Shown here: positions 43,301 to 55,755 of the stretch, in pieces
How the letters are laid out: each line of letters opens with the position of its first letter
How positions within the stretch are numbered: position 1 is the first letter of the stretch
Assembly: GCA_021613335.1 (NCBI GenBank)
Contig: JAJTWR010000272.1
Coordinates: forward strand, 1,318,501-1,382,500
Direction: 5' to 3'
Source: Whitmania pigra
Taxonomy: Eukaryota > Annelida > Clitellata > Hirudinida > Haemopidae
DNA length: 64,000 nucleotides
Translations under genes and position numbers: made by a program
Notes under the pieces: model-generated
Databases searched by the model: none
What the model was told of the DNA's origin: nothing
The model's input: the letters and a program-made list of their open reading frames with translations, nothing else

Positions 43301-46300
43301 GCTCACTTGGTAGAAGTCAACAGTTTCAGCAAGCCTCTTTTTTCTGAAGTCTGACAGGTCTTTCATGTTGGCCCACTGTTTTTCAATGTCATCAATTGTC
43401 TCCTGGATTTTGACAGATCCAAAGTTTCCTGCCTTAATGAGATCTCTGCCTACTTGGAGCTCTTCATTCAGATGGTTCCTCCTAGAATTCAATTCTTCCT
43501 CTGTTGCCTAAAATATGATGATGATGATAATGATAACAACAACAATAATAATAATGTTATTTAGAAAGTGCCATAAAGCATCAAGTGCCCACAAAATAAA
43601 ATTTCTTCTACATTTTAATGTGATAAAAATTCTGGCATTGGTGGTCAAAGTTGAAAATCTTGCGTAAAGAAATGAATCAGATGTAATGCTTAAAGAGACC
43701 TTATGCTTCTTGACAAGGAGCAATATGCTGGTGAGATCATGGCCCCAGTCTGGAGAAGACATGAGCTGTTCTTTCTCTTTAATCCAGCCCTCTGTGTCTG
43801 CCATATCCCAGTAAAACTGCCACAAAGTCCTCGACTCGCCGAGTCTAGCCCTCCTGGCAGCTGCCAGTTGCAACAACTCCTCGTAGGCAGCCACCAAATG
43901 CTGCTGCCTGTCGACGACTATCTGTGGATCGCAGGGCCTGTATCCTAGATGAGGATGGATAATCAAACTCAAATACTTTTCGTCCCACGAGATAACGAGT
44001 AGCTTGTAAACAAAGCCCCATCAAAATTTTAATAATGGAAATATTTATGATACAATTAGTTAAACACACAAAGGTATTGTGAATCATCTCCATACCTCCG
44101 GTCGTACCATCTCCACCAGCCTCAGGAAAATCTTCATCAACAAACTTCTGTGCTTGACCATTTATGGTCTTCACTCTATCTCCAACAATGTTGATATCAG
44201 CCTCAAGCAAGCTCTGCTTTTGTAATAGATCCTCCACGCCCATCAGATGCTTTCCATAGTCTTCCGAACTTAGACGAGCCTGTTGTAAAATTAAAGCCAT
44301 TTGTTAAATAATAATAATAATCATCATCATCATCATCATAATAATCATTATCACATACAAATATTGTACAAGAATAAAACAAACTTTAATTTCATCCATC
44401 CATTCCAGGATGCACAACATCTCCTCAAATATTTTCTGAAGCTGCAGAGATAGTTCAAGCCTTTGTCTCCTTGCTCTCAACAATTCCAGCAAATATTCCC
44501 ACAGCCTTAGGACATTGTCTTTCCTAGGAAAAACAATATTATTGATAAGTCAGTTTATTAGGAATACATAACACAAGTCAAGCGGTGAATGTTAAAGAAT
44601 GTGTGGACTTTCTCGAGACACAAACCTGGCATTGATGCGCTCAGAGTCGTGATAATTCTCGACCTCGAGTTCCTGAGCCACTGTAACTACAGCCTGTACT
44701 CTCTCCTCGTAGGCATTGATGTCCGTGACTATGGCTTCGTGCTTCTTCGTCGCTGCCTCGACAGCGGCCAGATCGTATCCGAAATTGTCCTGCGCTACAA
44801 GACGCTGATTCTCGCTCAGCCAAGTTTCTCTCATGCCTGCTTTGCGATCGAATCTTGCAGCAAGCTGTTCAAGTTTTTCCTGCCTGCAGTTGTGAAAGTG
44901 CTCATAAATGCATTTAAGGTAAATAGCAAAAACCGAATTATGAATAAAGATGGGTAATGTTTTAATAAAAAAAGTCCATTAACATCAATAACGTATTTAT
45001 AAAGGAGAAATTACCTGATGAGTTCCTTTCGGAGTGCGATTTCTCTGTTGTGTTCAGCCTTCTCTAATAATTCCCAAGCTTTGTTGATGTCAGCAATCAT
45101 CTTGCCTTCTGTGGGCATGTAAGGCTTCTGGTTGTTGGCTCTCATCTTGCTTTGGATAGTAAACAGAAGAACCTCCAGATTACCCTTCTCAATGAACCTG
45201 AAGGATTAGAAATTAGAAGATGCAATACTTAGCAAACTCATGATATCAATGACCAATAAATAATTTCATTTTAATGCCACACAACAATTAACAAGTCAAA
45301 TCTATTCTATGATTGCACATTCAAAAGGATGAAAGTAAGATCATAATTAAATACGCAATTGTAAACTGACATTTCCATATGATTTATGAAATGATCTGTT
45401 TTCATGTTTTAGAAAATTACACTTTTAAATAACAATTTCTAAAAGTATTGTACAGATGTGCATACTTTGGTGGTTTTCCAACATTTCTGTAGGTGTTAAA
45501 GGTGGAGAGTTGTTGCTGAACTCCATTCAATGAGTTGGCAAATTTCCTGTCATCCAACTCTTCAATGGTCTGTTTGATCCATGCCAGGAGATCAGATGTC
45601 AAAGTCTCATAGTCATTGATCATTTGATCAGTTTCTAGACACAAGTTGACAACCTGAATGCGTATGAACAATCATTATCATTACCTCCTCAATCTATGTT
45701 GGGTACTTTGCCTGAGTGTAATGTATCAATGGATATCAGATGCAGAAACCTAGCAAGTTAATTATCATATTCCATTCCACAACAAGCAGAATAAAAGTGC
45801 TACAGCTCTAACCTTTCCAACCCTTCTTCCTTGAACTGAATCTGCCTTCATCTTGGAGAAGTAATGGTAATATGTTACCACATAAGTGATGATGGACTTC
45901 TCATCAGGAAAGTCAACATTTACATCTAGTCGAGAATTTTGAAACAAAACGGTATTTTAACAACAATAGTAAACTAAAAGCCATAAAAACGAGACATGAT
46001 TACATATTTGATACGCCGACTATTGTGAGGACCATCGGTGTAGTCATTTTGTGCACAAATAACAAACGAATAAAATCATCACGAGACGCAACCAGTGATT
46101 GTTCATTAGGAGTGTAGAAGGACTTATGAAATTTTCCCACCTTCGGCATCAAGAAGTCTCGTCAGATTGAGTTTTTCTTCTGCAACATTGAAAGCGTTGT
46201 TGAGGTTCTGCACGTTGTTATACTTGGTCAGCTTGTTATAATCAATGAGGTCAGGTCTGGGGAAGCAAAAAAATCCTATAAATTACTCGAAAAACATTAT

Positions 46301-48986
46301 AACAAAGCAGCTTATGACAAACAATGAAATTTCTCTTTATCGGATCACGTATAACCTCGAGAACATAACATCATGCAAAAGCAACAGAAATCTTACCTGT
46401 GCTTATGGATGAGAGCATTAAAAGCCAAGCCATCTCTCCAACTTGTGGTAAAGTTCCTTACATTGACATTTGAATAACCAGCTGTTTTCATCTGACACCA
46501 GAGCAGCAGAGCATCCTTGGCAGATTTGATTTCACTACTATCTACTTGTTCTATGGTAATGTCTTGGATCTGTTTAAACACATGATACCATAAATGGAAG
46601 TTTTTTATTGGATCCTCAAAATGCAATGTCGTGGAATATCGACCTGGAATCTAAGTATGATCGTCCAGATAAGTCCGAGCGTGAGTCTAGGATTTCCGTC
46701 GACGATATCATGGGCACCCATGTTCTCCAGATGCACCCTTTGTTCATTCAAGAATGTCAGAGACTTGTCCACATTTTCCAAACAATGGATTCTCATTTTG
46801 CCCTTGGTAGGATTTGGCTAGGGGTATTGAATGAACAACTGTCACTAACTCAATTATGTTACTAATCTTTAACAAAAATCTTTACAACATCAGGGTTAGG
46901 TAGGTCAAAAAAGGTTTAACCCAATTTAAAGAACAAGAACACCAAAATACAGTTATTTGAAGAGTTTCAAAAAGTTGTTTGCCAAACGTATGATAATGAT
47001 GTATTTTCAATTTGCAGTGTAAATTCCAGTAGCCCTTGAACTTCCCTACTGGCATTAAGCGTTTCCATCTTTATTGGTTTGCTGACCTCTAATCACTAAC
47101 AATTCAGTAGGAACTACCAGACCAATTGCTACTTAGATCAGATGAGAAGTAATTGTATGATAAATAATTTAAACCTAATCCAAATAAATTTGCTTAGAAG
47201 CAATTTTGAACAAAGTAACGTAGCTACATTTACATTGTTAATATGTGATATATAAACTATGTACCTCAAAACTCTGCTTAATTTAAAAAGCAAACATGAT
47301 TACGTTGCAGCACTCATGTTAATTAGCTAACTTGCTAAAATCATTGCGTTGTAGTACAAAAGTTCTAAACAGACTAGAAAGCTTTCAACTCACCAGCCGT
47401 TCACCTGAGAGAACTTCCAATAATCTAATGAGCATCTTTCCATCTCTCAGGTCCACATACAAATCCTGAATCTTGCATCCTACTCTAGCCAGATGTGAAT
47501 TGACCCATTTCAAGAAAGTCTTTTTCTGAACACTCTCTCTTTCATCTGTAGTATTTTGCAAAATAAGCCAAAAAATGCATTATGGGCCAATTTTAATTTT
47601 CATAAATGCTGTAGAAATCTCAGACCAATTAGACTTAAACTAGGAATATCTATAAATTAGTTATGTGTAATGAACATTGTAAGATATCCAAATATCCATC
47701 GCTTGCCATTTACAATAAATATAAATAGCAACAATGAATTTGAAGGTTTTTAAAGTAATTGCCAACAATAACTAAAGAGAAAAGAGTTTATAAGCTGATG
47801 CAAAAATGAAAGCATACATTCATGTAAAAAACTATTTTCAGCTTGGTTGTAAAATGTTTCATTTATTTATAAATTAGCTAAGACGCTCTCAAGAGTTTTG
47901 TAATCAATAATTACCAAATAAAATAAATTAGTTTTCTGATGTATATGTTAAGAGCAATATGAATTTATCCCAAAAGTTGAAAAGCCACGATGGATTATCA
48001 TACAAATGAGTGTATGATGTATTAGGAGACGAAAGGAATGAATGTCTTTCGGTTTATTTTACTATTTATTCTACAACTTTACACACTACAACTACAATAT
48101 TAGACCTAAGTAACTCAAATATTCAGCCAAGAGTTAAATGATAAACAGCATTCGCATATCAGGAGCAAGAACGTTTTTATGAATAGAAAGGTAATTCAAT
48201 CTACAATTTTGAGATTCCACTGAGCAGTAAAAAGTTGTAATGTGAAAACATTATATCATTGACAAATCTTAACTCAAATGATGCACCTCTATAATTCAAG
48301 CTGAATGAGTCAATCAGACAATGTGCGCAGGAACACAGGCGCAGGAATATTTGTCTTGTGAGAGAAAACAAGAGGAATATTTTCAAGTGAGTATGCACAC
48401 AGCTGCAGCGCCCGCGCACTCCTGGCCTCTTGCAACCACTCAGCAGCAGAGGTAATTATGTGTGCAAACATAGTCGACCATTGTACACGGCTTACTGCAG
48501 CACTAGGAGCATGTGAGTGTGCAACGCGGAGTCGGCTTGGAATGCAATCTATCGATCACGGATCACGTATCATATTCCCAGTCTAACCGCGCTGTATGCA
48601 AAGGATTTACAAAATTTAATCTCTAATTGTGGTTTTTTTTAATATAGCAAAGGCTTTCTTTGATTACTGCCATTTTCATGCTGATGAAGCATTTTATCGT
48701 AAAATGCGACTTCTAGAACAAGCCAGATTTTCATTCGAAATATCAGCTTGAAAACTTTCAACGCTTGCATTAAACATTTCACCACTCAAATTATGTAATT
48801 ATTATATGGTCTGTGATTGCTTTAAGAATTCTAAAGTTAATCACCAGCAAGAGCCCTGATCCTAGATCTTTCGAACAATTTGGCTGAATTTGACTCGTCG
48901 TCTTCAATGTATTCATCATCATCTGTAATAGTGGGAGTGTCCCATTTCAGTTGCCCATCTCCAGGACCTTGTACAACATCGGTCAT
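34384..48986 (-). CDS. SPTBN: Beta-spectrin
   Basis: Beta-spectrin pairs with alpha-spectrin to form the submembrane actin lattice and binds ankyrin and phosphoinositides. By eye there are about 45 coding exons. Start ATG 48986 ([16 protein letters not shown]), stop TAA 34384-34386. Tandem calponin-homology actin-binding domain: exons 47545-47394 ([19 protein letters not shown]), 46817-46644 ([20 protein letters not shown]), 46569-46397, 46256-46141, 45925-45813 ([20 protein letters not shown]). Spectrin repeats run from about 45658 to 36585. A linker rich in Pro/Glu (36342-36012) follows, then a PH domain at about 35234-34500 ([47 protein letters not shown]), and a lysine-rich end (GFFTLSKKK). 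The presence of CH pair, repeats and PH domain indicates a conventional non-erythroid-type beta chain rather than a heavy beta. I checked exact phase only at the N-terminus; the interior exons are read from homology. The first intron (about 1.3 kb) and that before 46817 are the longest. Confidence 0.95.
35670..35870 (-). repeat. Dispersed repeat family A, copy 3
   Basis: Reverse-oriented full-length-looking copy in a beta-spectrin intron. On the minus strand: gcgcttgtaaccatttatata, aagtgcaggccgggttcgga, gttgccattacc, ataacccgttcggccgacct. Confidence 0.75.
39490..39680 (+). repeat. Dispersed repeat family A, copy 4
   Basis: Forward copy in a beta-spectrin intron: gtcagaagcgcttcttgaaa, gggcgctagcggcagtgcag, gttgtcattaccgcc, gtaacccattcggccgatct. 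Confidence 0.8.
40846..40869 (-). other. 24-nt microexon of beta-spectrin
   Basis: Between acceptor CTTTTCAG and donor GTAATT lie exactly 24 nt encoding ATPSVARQ. Flanking exons (before 40957 and from 40764) carry spectrin-repeat sequence, and both junctions keep the frame, so this exon may be skipped without a frameshift. Confidence 0.6.
43515..43560. repeat. Trinucleotide microsatellites in beta-spectrin introns
   Basis: GATGATGAT/AACAACAAT/AATAATAAT runs here, and a similar ATA/ATC run at about 44308-44345. Simple repeats next to splice donors. Confidence 0.8.
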
Positions 48987-50039
48987 GGTTTATCTATTTA
49001 AAAAAAGGAGCAGTCGAATTGACGCTAGAGTTAAAATGGGAGTCGATTGGCGATTTCGTCGTTTATGTTTCCTAGTATGCCAAAAACGAATTTGCAGAGC
49101 AAATGAACAATCAACTAATAAGATAATATAATTGATAAATAGTCAAAAATAGTTTATGTTCGAACATCTTTCAATCTAATATCAGGTTACCGGCACCACA
49201 CGTCCTTGATGACTAAAAATAAAATAAAAAAAAACAAAAATGGCGGTAAACTACCTCACATAACTAAAAATCATTTCGCATCAAAATATTGTCGTACCGT
49301 CTAATAAAATCAAAACTCATTCCTTGTAAATAATTAGCTTTAAAATATAAATAAACGAAATTAAGTACCTCTTGTACAATCGAAAATCAGCCAGCAGTGA
49401 TGAAATAGCGATGAAAACAAATAGAAAATAATTCGTTCTCCAACACAGACCTCCAAAGAGATTCAACACTTGCTAGACGCTGATATCTAGAGATGCCGAG
49501 CACAAATACTCATCCACTGCGTCGCAGCGTTGACCTATATAGCTTTGCTCCTATTGGCTTACCGTCCACGCTAGCACATCGTCCTGCATGCGGTGTGACA
49601 GCTCAGTTATAATCTCCTTTTATTTTATTTTTTTAAAATTTTAGATTGAACTATAGACCTTGAACAACGTTACATATCGGAAAGCAATGAAAGGCATAAC
49701 ATAACATTAATTCAATTTTGATAGCTGGGTGCTCTTTAACAGGAGTCATGTCCGTGCTATGGTCGCGGAATTCCCTGCGCGCTTGAAAATTTCATAATCA
49801 GCCGGCGAAACGGTTAATTTAACCGGAACTTACTTTAATTAGATGCAATGGGCTGCAACCCCCCTCCCGATTGCGGGCTGAATCACCTGAATCGGTCGCC
49901 AGTCAGCCAATTTTCACCAGTATTCGGATCAGATTTAATATAGACTAAGGCGCCATTAAGAACCGACTCTGAAATACCATACAATAAATACTGTCAAGTT
50001 TTTAGAATTTACTACCGGTCAAAACAGCCACGCATTCCT
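48987..50039. other. Spectrin 5' flank and XRCC3 3' flank
   Basis: About 1.05 kb with no coding sequence that I can support; must contain the spectrin promoter (its first exon reads leftwards from 48986). Confidence 0.5.
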
Positions 50040-51658
50040 TTATGTTTTATTTACTTTATGCAGATCCAAACCTTTTACCCCATCTTCGTCAACAACGAAT
50101 CTACAACTTATGTTAGGAAGATGAGGAGCTGATAAGATATCCATAGATCTTATGTTGGCTTTGACACATTTATGTGTTCCAGTTGAATCATCATTCAAAT
50201 CAATGTTCATGAAATCATTAGTTCTTGACAAGGACAATCTGATATTCATCATGTCTGCCCAGGCTGGGCCTAAACAGGGCATCTTTTTGCCCCCGTTGTC
50301 TTGCATGCAAGAAGTGGAAAAATTATCTACCACCTAATAGATAAAAATAAAAATGAAATTAAGGAATTAAAAGAATTGAAAATATCCCATGCACCTGATT
50401 CACTATTATAACAGGGATGTTGTGAACAAAGGATATTTCTTTGAGCTTACTACTGACAAAACTTAATTTTTTATATCTTTCCTTGAATGACCATTTCTCC
50501 AACTTCTCATTTCTCATGATAGCAGCAATAGAATCAACAATGACAAGCTTTACTTTTTTTTCTGAGGTTAGGAAAGGAACTTTGTAAGCAAGGCAAGATT
50601 GCAAATCATTCTAAAATAAAAAATAATAAAACAATATAAAAAAAAGTTCATAACTGACAAATAAGTGAATGTATTTATGAATAAAAATGCTCTCAATCTA
50701 CATACAAAATCAGCAGCATGCTCAATGAAGATGTTGTCAGTAAAGCATATGTGTCTAAAATCCTGAAATTTGCTTTTCAATCTTGTTACCATGTTGTTGA
50801 AACGAACAATAGGAAATACATCTTCCGTGCAAATATACACTGCTCCTTCAAGTATGTGTTACGTTTTTATAGGTATTAGGCATACAAACATTACAAAACA
50901 CAAATGAGTATGGTCAAACTTCCATCCAAGCCTCCCCATTGTTTTGACAGTTGAACCGTTAAGCACATTTGCAAGCACAATTGACTTTTACCAGCTGCAC
51001 TTTCCCCAGATATTTCCGTCAACAATCCAGAGACGATGCCTTCTGTATGCACAGTCTCAACTTACTTTTAAAATAAAACCTAAATATTCTTTTGTTTTGC
51101 TTGCAGAACCACTAACCTTTCAAGAAATTATCAATAATGTTACAACCACTGGACAGAAAACACTTTTTCAGATTATTTGGACAATCACCATGAAAAATCT
51201 GTAGTGCTAATAAAAACATAAAGCTATTATGCAAATCTATAATTAAATAATACTAAATCCAAACCAATGGTACCTGTTACTGGATTAAATACATGCAGAG
51301 CATCTGCTGCACAATATTGCAAACGATTAACATCTTTTACCGAAAGCTTTGTAAGATGCAAGAGATCATTTGTCGAGAGTGTCAACACTTGGACAAAGCT
51401 CCTCAAACGTGCTACCAAATAAATGTTCGTAATATAATTCCTGCACATAATTTTAATTTCATCGAAACAGTCACTTGATCTGATGTCAATCTATATTGAT
51501 ATATACTAAATATAAACTTTTCATAAAAACTTTTGTAATACGGCCTCCAAAACGAAAGTCATAAATTAACAGCAAATTAAACCTCTCCGAGCTCCTTCAA
51601 CAATCCTAGGATGTATATCTAAAGCCGAAAAGTCACCTTTGTAACTGAAATTCATCAT
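50040..51658 (-). CDS. XRCC3: RAD51 paralogue XRCC3
   Basis: XRCC3 forms the CX3 complex with RAD51C and acts in homologous recombination and fork protection. Six exons (51658-51583, 51411-51274, 51042-50920, 50845-50706, 50610-50395, 50333-50040) close to 328 aa; human XRCC3 is 346. N-terminus FSALDIHPRIVEGARRARLRS parallels LDLNPRIIAAIKKAKLKS. Walker A GESAAGKS at 84-91; AVYICTEDVFP and FIEHAADF are XRCC3-specific; Walker B LVIVDS at 181-186; ILSAPHLP near the end is the family signature. The ATG at 51658 (two adjacent ATGs) gives the expected N-terminal length. The start lies inside the last exon of the upstream gene, overlapping its coding sequence by 26 nt in another frame. Confidence 0.93.
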
Positions 51659-54600
51659 AAATAGAACTTCCAACAATGGAGTGGTTATTACACAGATCTA
51701 AGTCTTTTTTAACCACTGTAAATAAGTTATGTTATGCTAATGAAGAAAATTAATTTATCCAAAACTATAACAATATAAGTATGTCACCTCACTATAATCT
51801 CATGCGGAGAGTTTTTTGTTGAGTCTAAACATAAACCTGGCATTGTTAGACAAAACCATAGCTGTGTCGATGCCGCGATTTGAAAACAGGGATTTTTCAG
51901 TCCAAACAAATTCAACTCTTTCAAATACAAAACAGCAAAAATGAGTTTTTGCAACTGCACTTAGGTAAACATCGAAGCAATTTATTATTGCATTCTAAAC
52001 ATTTAATGCTAACATTGGAGTCTTGCTAAACCAGTACAAATTAATTTTATGCTATGTTAATCGAAGTTGTTTTTAAAATAATCAATTTTTGAAATATGAT
52101 TAACTTCAATTGAAAAACTTATCATCTATTAAATTTAAAATATTCAAATGGTTCCATGACTTGCGGACATGTCGATAATTTAGCAGCAGCGAACTTGACA
52201 GTTGCTCATATTCAAACTAGTGGCTAGTTTAATTTGAAAGAACTTCCAGGACTTATCGTTTGAGTCTAAATTTTTATTATTTACAAAGTAGTTATTACTC
52301 GTTGAAAATAATCCAGAGTATATGGAAATGAAAATCAAGATGGATGACATCCACCTTCGAGAATAAAGTCAATACAATCACATTCTTTATGCTTGAAATT
52401 GTAGAATTTCAACGAAATTTCATTTAGTACTGAATTTGCATGTTCGAATGGTAAATGGCGTTAAGGAAGTGAATAAAAACAAAGCGTTATAATGCCATCC
52501 TATTCAGGAAGGTCTCTACAGATATATTTCCCTTCCCTGCCCATGCTAAAATTTCTCCCGATCAGTCTCTCCTCAAAGACCTAGTTCAACACTTGGTCAC
52601 ACTGAGTGGACCCTGAAAGCTCAAAGTAATTGTAACTTCATTTATATAGCACCATATGCATAGTATCAGAGGCGCTTCTTGTAACTATTTATACAGCGCT
52701 CTTTCAAAAGGGCGCTGGCGGCAGTGCAGGCTGGGTTTCGAACACAACACATTACGACTGTTGCCATTATTGCCGTATGAAAGCACGTAACCCATGCGCC
52801 CAGAGGGTAACAAATGTTTCTAAAACCAATCAATTAACTCATTAAATAAAACCATGTTTTGAATAACGCTAATTAATTATTAAAAATGACAAGCTTGGTA
52901 AGTACACTGTATCATTGAATACCAGCTCGTTAAGCCAATTCTGAAGAGAAGTAAATGCAGCCAACATATCTCCTCTGAGAGTGCCTTCTTGGTCTTCATC
53001 TGGCAAATAGAAACGAAAAATGATGCATAACCTTAGTGTTCCTTGCATCAGTTTATCGTTTCAGATGAAGAACTAGCCTTTCTCAAGCTTCTAACTAGAT
53101 TAAGAATTAATTAAAGCAATATGTATCGCGCCCAGCACAATTGCCATTAATTTATGGCGATTACAATGTTTGTCATAGAATACTTGCAGAGTTTGACGGG
53201 TTTATATAAACAATTATTATGATGAACCAAGTATGGTCTAATGATTAAGACTTTGCAACTCATGACGGCGGCTCGGATTCGAATCCCGTTGCGACAGCAC
53301 CTTCCCAGCCATCCAGTTACGGACGTTGACAAACAGCGATGAGCATGAATTACACAATATACTATATTTACACAAAGTCAGACAAAATACTATATTCAAC
53401 ACCCACCGAGCCACAGAGATCTAAAGACTGCATCAACAACTTCAGTTTTACGTACAGGATCATTTCTAAGAATTAGTATGCCATTTAGTATGACAAATTC
53501 TTTTGGAGGTAAGAGAGTAGTCATTGCAGCTACAAGTTTTCCCAGTATACTGGCTGTAACGAAAACATCATATCATTGTTCGAATGAAATCAAACTTTAG
53601 ATTTCCAAATATTACAACCTCTTGCATTTTCCGTATTTGACTTGAATTTAGGCCTAGTCCCTAAATGCCTAACGAGATATTCATTGTGTTCCACCTTAAT
53701 TCTGCCCCTGTCTTGATAAATTAAAATTACTTTTAAGTATACATCTAATTATACTATGATTAGTTTAATTTAGCCAATTTACTCGATTTAGCTTCCTTTC
53801 TAGTTGATTGATGATGATGATTAGGGCATTTAAAGAGCAAATAAAGTACATGCAAAATGTTTCAACAAAATAATGTTTCTCATTTAATTCTAACAATTGC
53901 GTTGATTTTCTTAATTTTGAAAACATCAAATATTAGTAAAGTTGCGAACCCCAATTCGAAGCTTTCCTTCTTCCTGCAGTTTTCTAAAAAACAATTCTTA
54001 AAAGATTAGCATAGTTTTATAACTTTTCATTTGCATGTTATCATTTTTATTCTTCATGTGGTGCTTTGCAAAATTTATAGAGAATTTTATAAAAAAAAAA
54101 AATTATTTTCATTTTAGTCGTAATCAAATTGAACCACGTCGGCCCACTGACAGAAATTTCTGGCCCACATGGTATGTTAATTTAATGTTTAGGTGAGTAA
54201 TCAGATGAAGAGACCCCGACACCAACTCTGTTCCTATCAACCTTCAGACACCCTGCTGCATGCTCATCCATTGTCTAGCCCAAGACCAAGTAGGTCCCAA
54301 GATTTCAACAACATCAGCTCCATTAAGATGTAATGGTAATGCGGAGATGAATAATTAATTTTGCATTAAAGATGTAACAAAAGCAAATATACTAGTCTTT
54401 CTGTTATCGAAATTTATAATAAATAATAAAAATGTATGTCAGAAATCTTCCTATTTTTTCTGGAGCCATTCTACTGAAATAAGCTACAAATACCACCCCA
54501 TTTATAAAAATGTTAAGGGACAAACTGGTGGGATACGTACTTGTAACTTCAACGTGTCCCTTCAATGTATCTAGTCACAATTTGAAATGTCACCAACAAT

Positions 54601-55755
54601 TTCTAACTCCTCTTAGTTCGTAATAATAAGAACAATAATTGCTCTTATCACGATGATGATAACTATTGATTATAATTTTAATTTCAATTTAAGTTAATTT
54701 CTTAATTAACATAAAAAAAAATCATTTCATTTTGACTCTAATAGCAAAAGTAGAAACATACTTACCATGGCTTGAAAATCAGACAGGTTTTCCAAGTGCA
54801 ATTTGAGCGATTTAATTTGTTGATATTCGTAGAGCATGATAGCCTTAAACGAAGCTATAATTATTTTTAATAATAACAATTAATTTTTTATTACCAATCT
54901 CAATGGTTACATACTTCGCGAAAAGCTCGAATAGTCTGGAAGTAAATATAAGTTACTATCCCAGAGTACTGGCGTAATATGAGGAATCAACGGAGTTAGC
55001 CAGGTGCCTACAGTTAAGTAATGTTTGGTGAAAGTGCGAGACGTGGCATTACTTTCCTCGAATGAAAACAATTTCACTGTGGTGTCGAGATCACACAGAT
55101 TAGGTGACCCGTTATCGATGTTGAACGCGTCAACGTTCGCCAAATTTATTATTTCTGTAACATTTCCAGAGGTTATGAATTCGAAATTCCCTCCGCTCTT
55201 CGTCAACTCTTCTAATATGCCCACTTGTCGTTTCTGGAGAGTGGCCTTTGGCCCGGAACGATGCGATGCCATAGTCTTTTCAAATTCGTCGCTATCTACA
55301 GGCTTTGCTTTATATGTACCTGTTTTTGAAGTTACAGTTCTTCTTCTTTGAACAGGGGCATCGTAATAAGTCAAGTGAATTGAACCGATCATACGAGGCA
55401 CAGTGTTGAGGTCATGAATAGCTCTGTCTTGAAATTTGGCTGAGAAGCTATCCTTATATTCGTTCAATGCTTCAGTTCTCTCCTTCAACACATCGTATAG
55501 ATAATGTAAAAACTTTAAACCATCCATCAGGTTTTGGGTTTGTGCCTGCTTTTTCAAGAGATCATTAATTTTTAAGTATAGGTGTTTCAATTTTTTCAAA
55601 CATTCTTTATACAAAAAAACCGCTTCTCTAAATTGCTTGAGAAGTTCACAGGTCAGTCCTTTGCATAGAAGTCGCTCAACGGCGTCTTGAAGCTCTTCCA
55701 CGATGGAGCTGTCGGTTGTAGCTCCGGGTCTAATTATTCCTTTCCTAGTCGACAT
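51633..55755 (-). CDS. Unrecognised 493-aa protein, possibly with an N-terminal MIT-like helix bundle
   Basis: Eight exons, 55755-54915, 54854-54766, 53983-53950, 53711-53619, 53553-53407, 52999-52923, 51954-51837 and 51715-51633, join with every phase consistent to 494 codons, which strongly supports one gene. I cannot name the family. The first exon begins MSTRKGIIRPG and contains a helical stretch CELLKQFREAVFLYKECLKK (about 36-55) that looks like a MIT domain. Near residue 250 the segment WLTPLIPHITPVLWDSNLYL recalls a conserved motif of spartin, but no senescence domain follows. The C-terminal half is mostly alpha-helical (ASILGKLVAAMTTLLPPKEF, MLAAFTSLQNWLNEL, LYLKELNLFGLKNPC). Its last exon overlaps the first exon of XRCC3 on the same strand. 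Role unknown; a membrane-trafficking role would be only a guess from the MIT-like part. Confidence 0.7.
52630..52815 (+). repeat. Dispersed repeat family A, copy 5
   Basis: Well preserved: atttatatagcaccatatgc, atcagaggcgcttcttgtaa, gggcgctggcggcagtgcag, gactgttgccattattgccg, cacgtaacccatgcg. Lies in an intron of the 493-aa gene. Confidence 0.85.
53225..53345 (+). repeat. tRNA-derived SINE, family B copy
   Basis: A-box-like tatggtctaatgattaagac and B-box-like ggattcgaatcc are spaced as in a tRNA, followed by cagcacc and a tail with catccagttacggacgttga that is shared with the copies at 62741-63080. The tRNA cloverleaf is imperfect, so a functional tRNA gene is unlikely. Confidence 0.65.

Noticed and set aside
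54130..54345. Minus-strand stretch reading NGADVVEILGPTWSWARQW, looked like an exon of the 493-aa gene
   Set aside because: It does not fit the phase between 54766 and 53983, which already join in frame; may be a repeat fragment.
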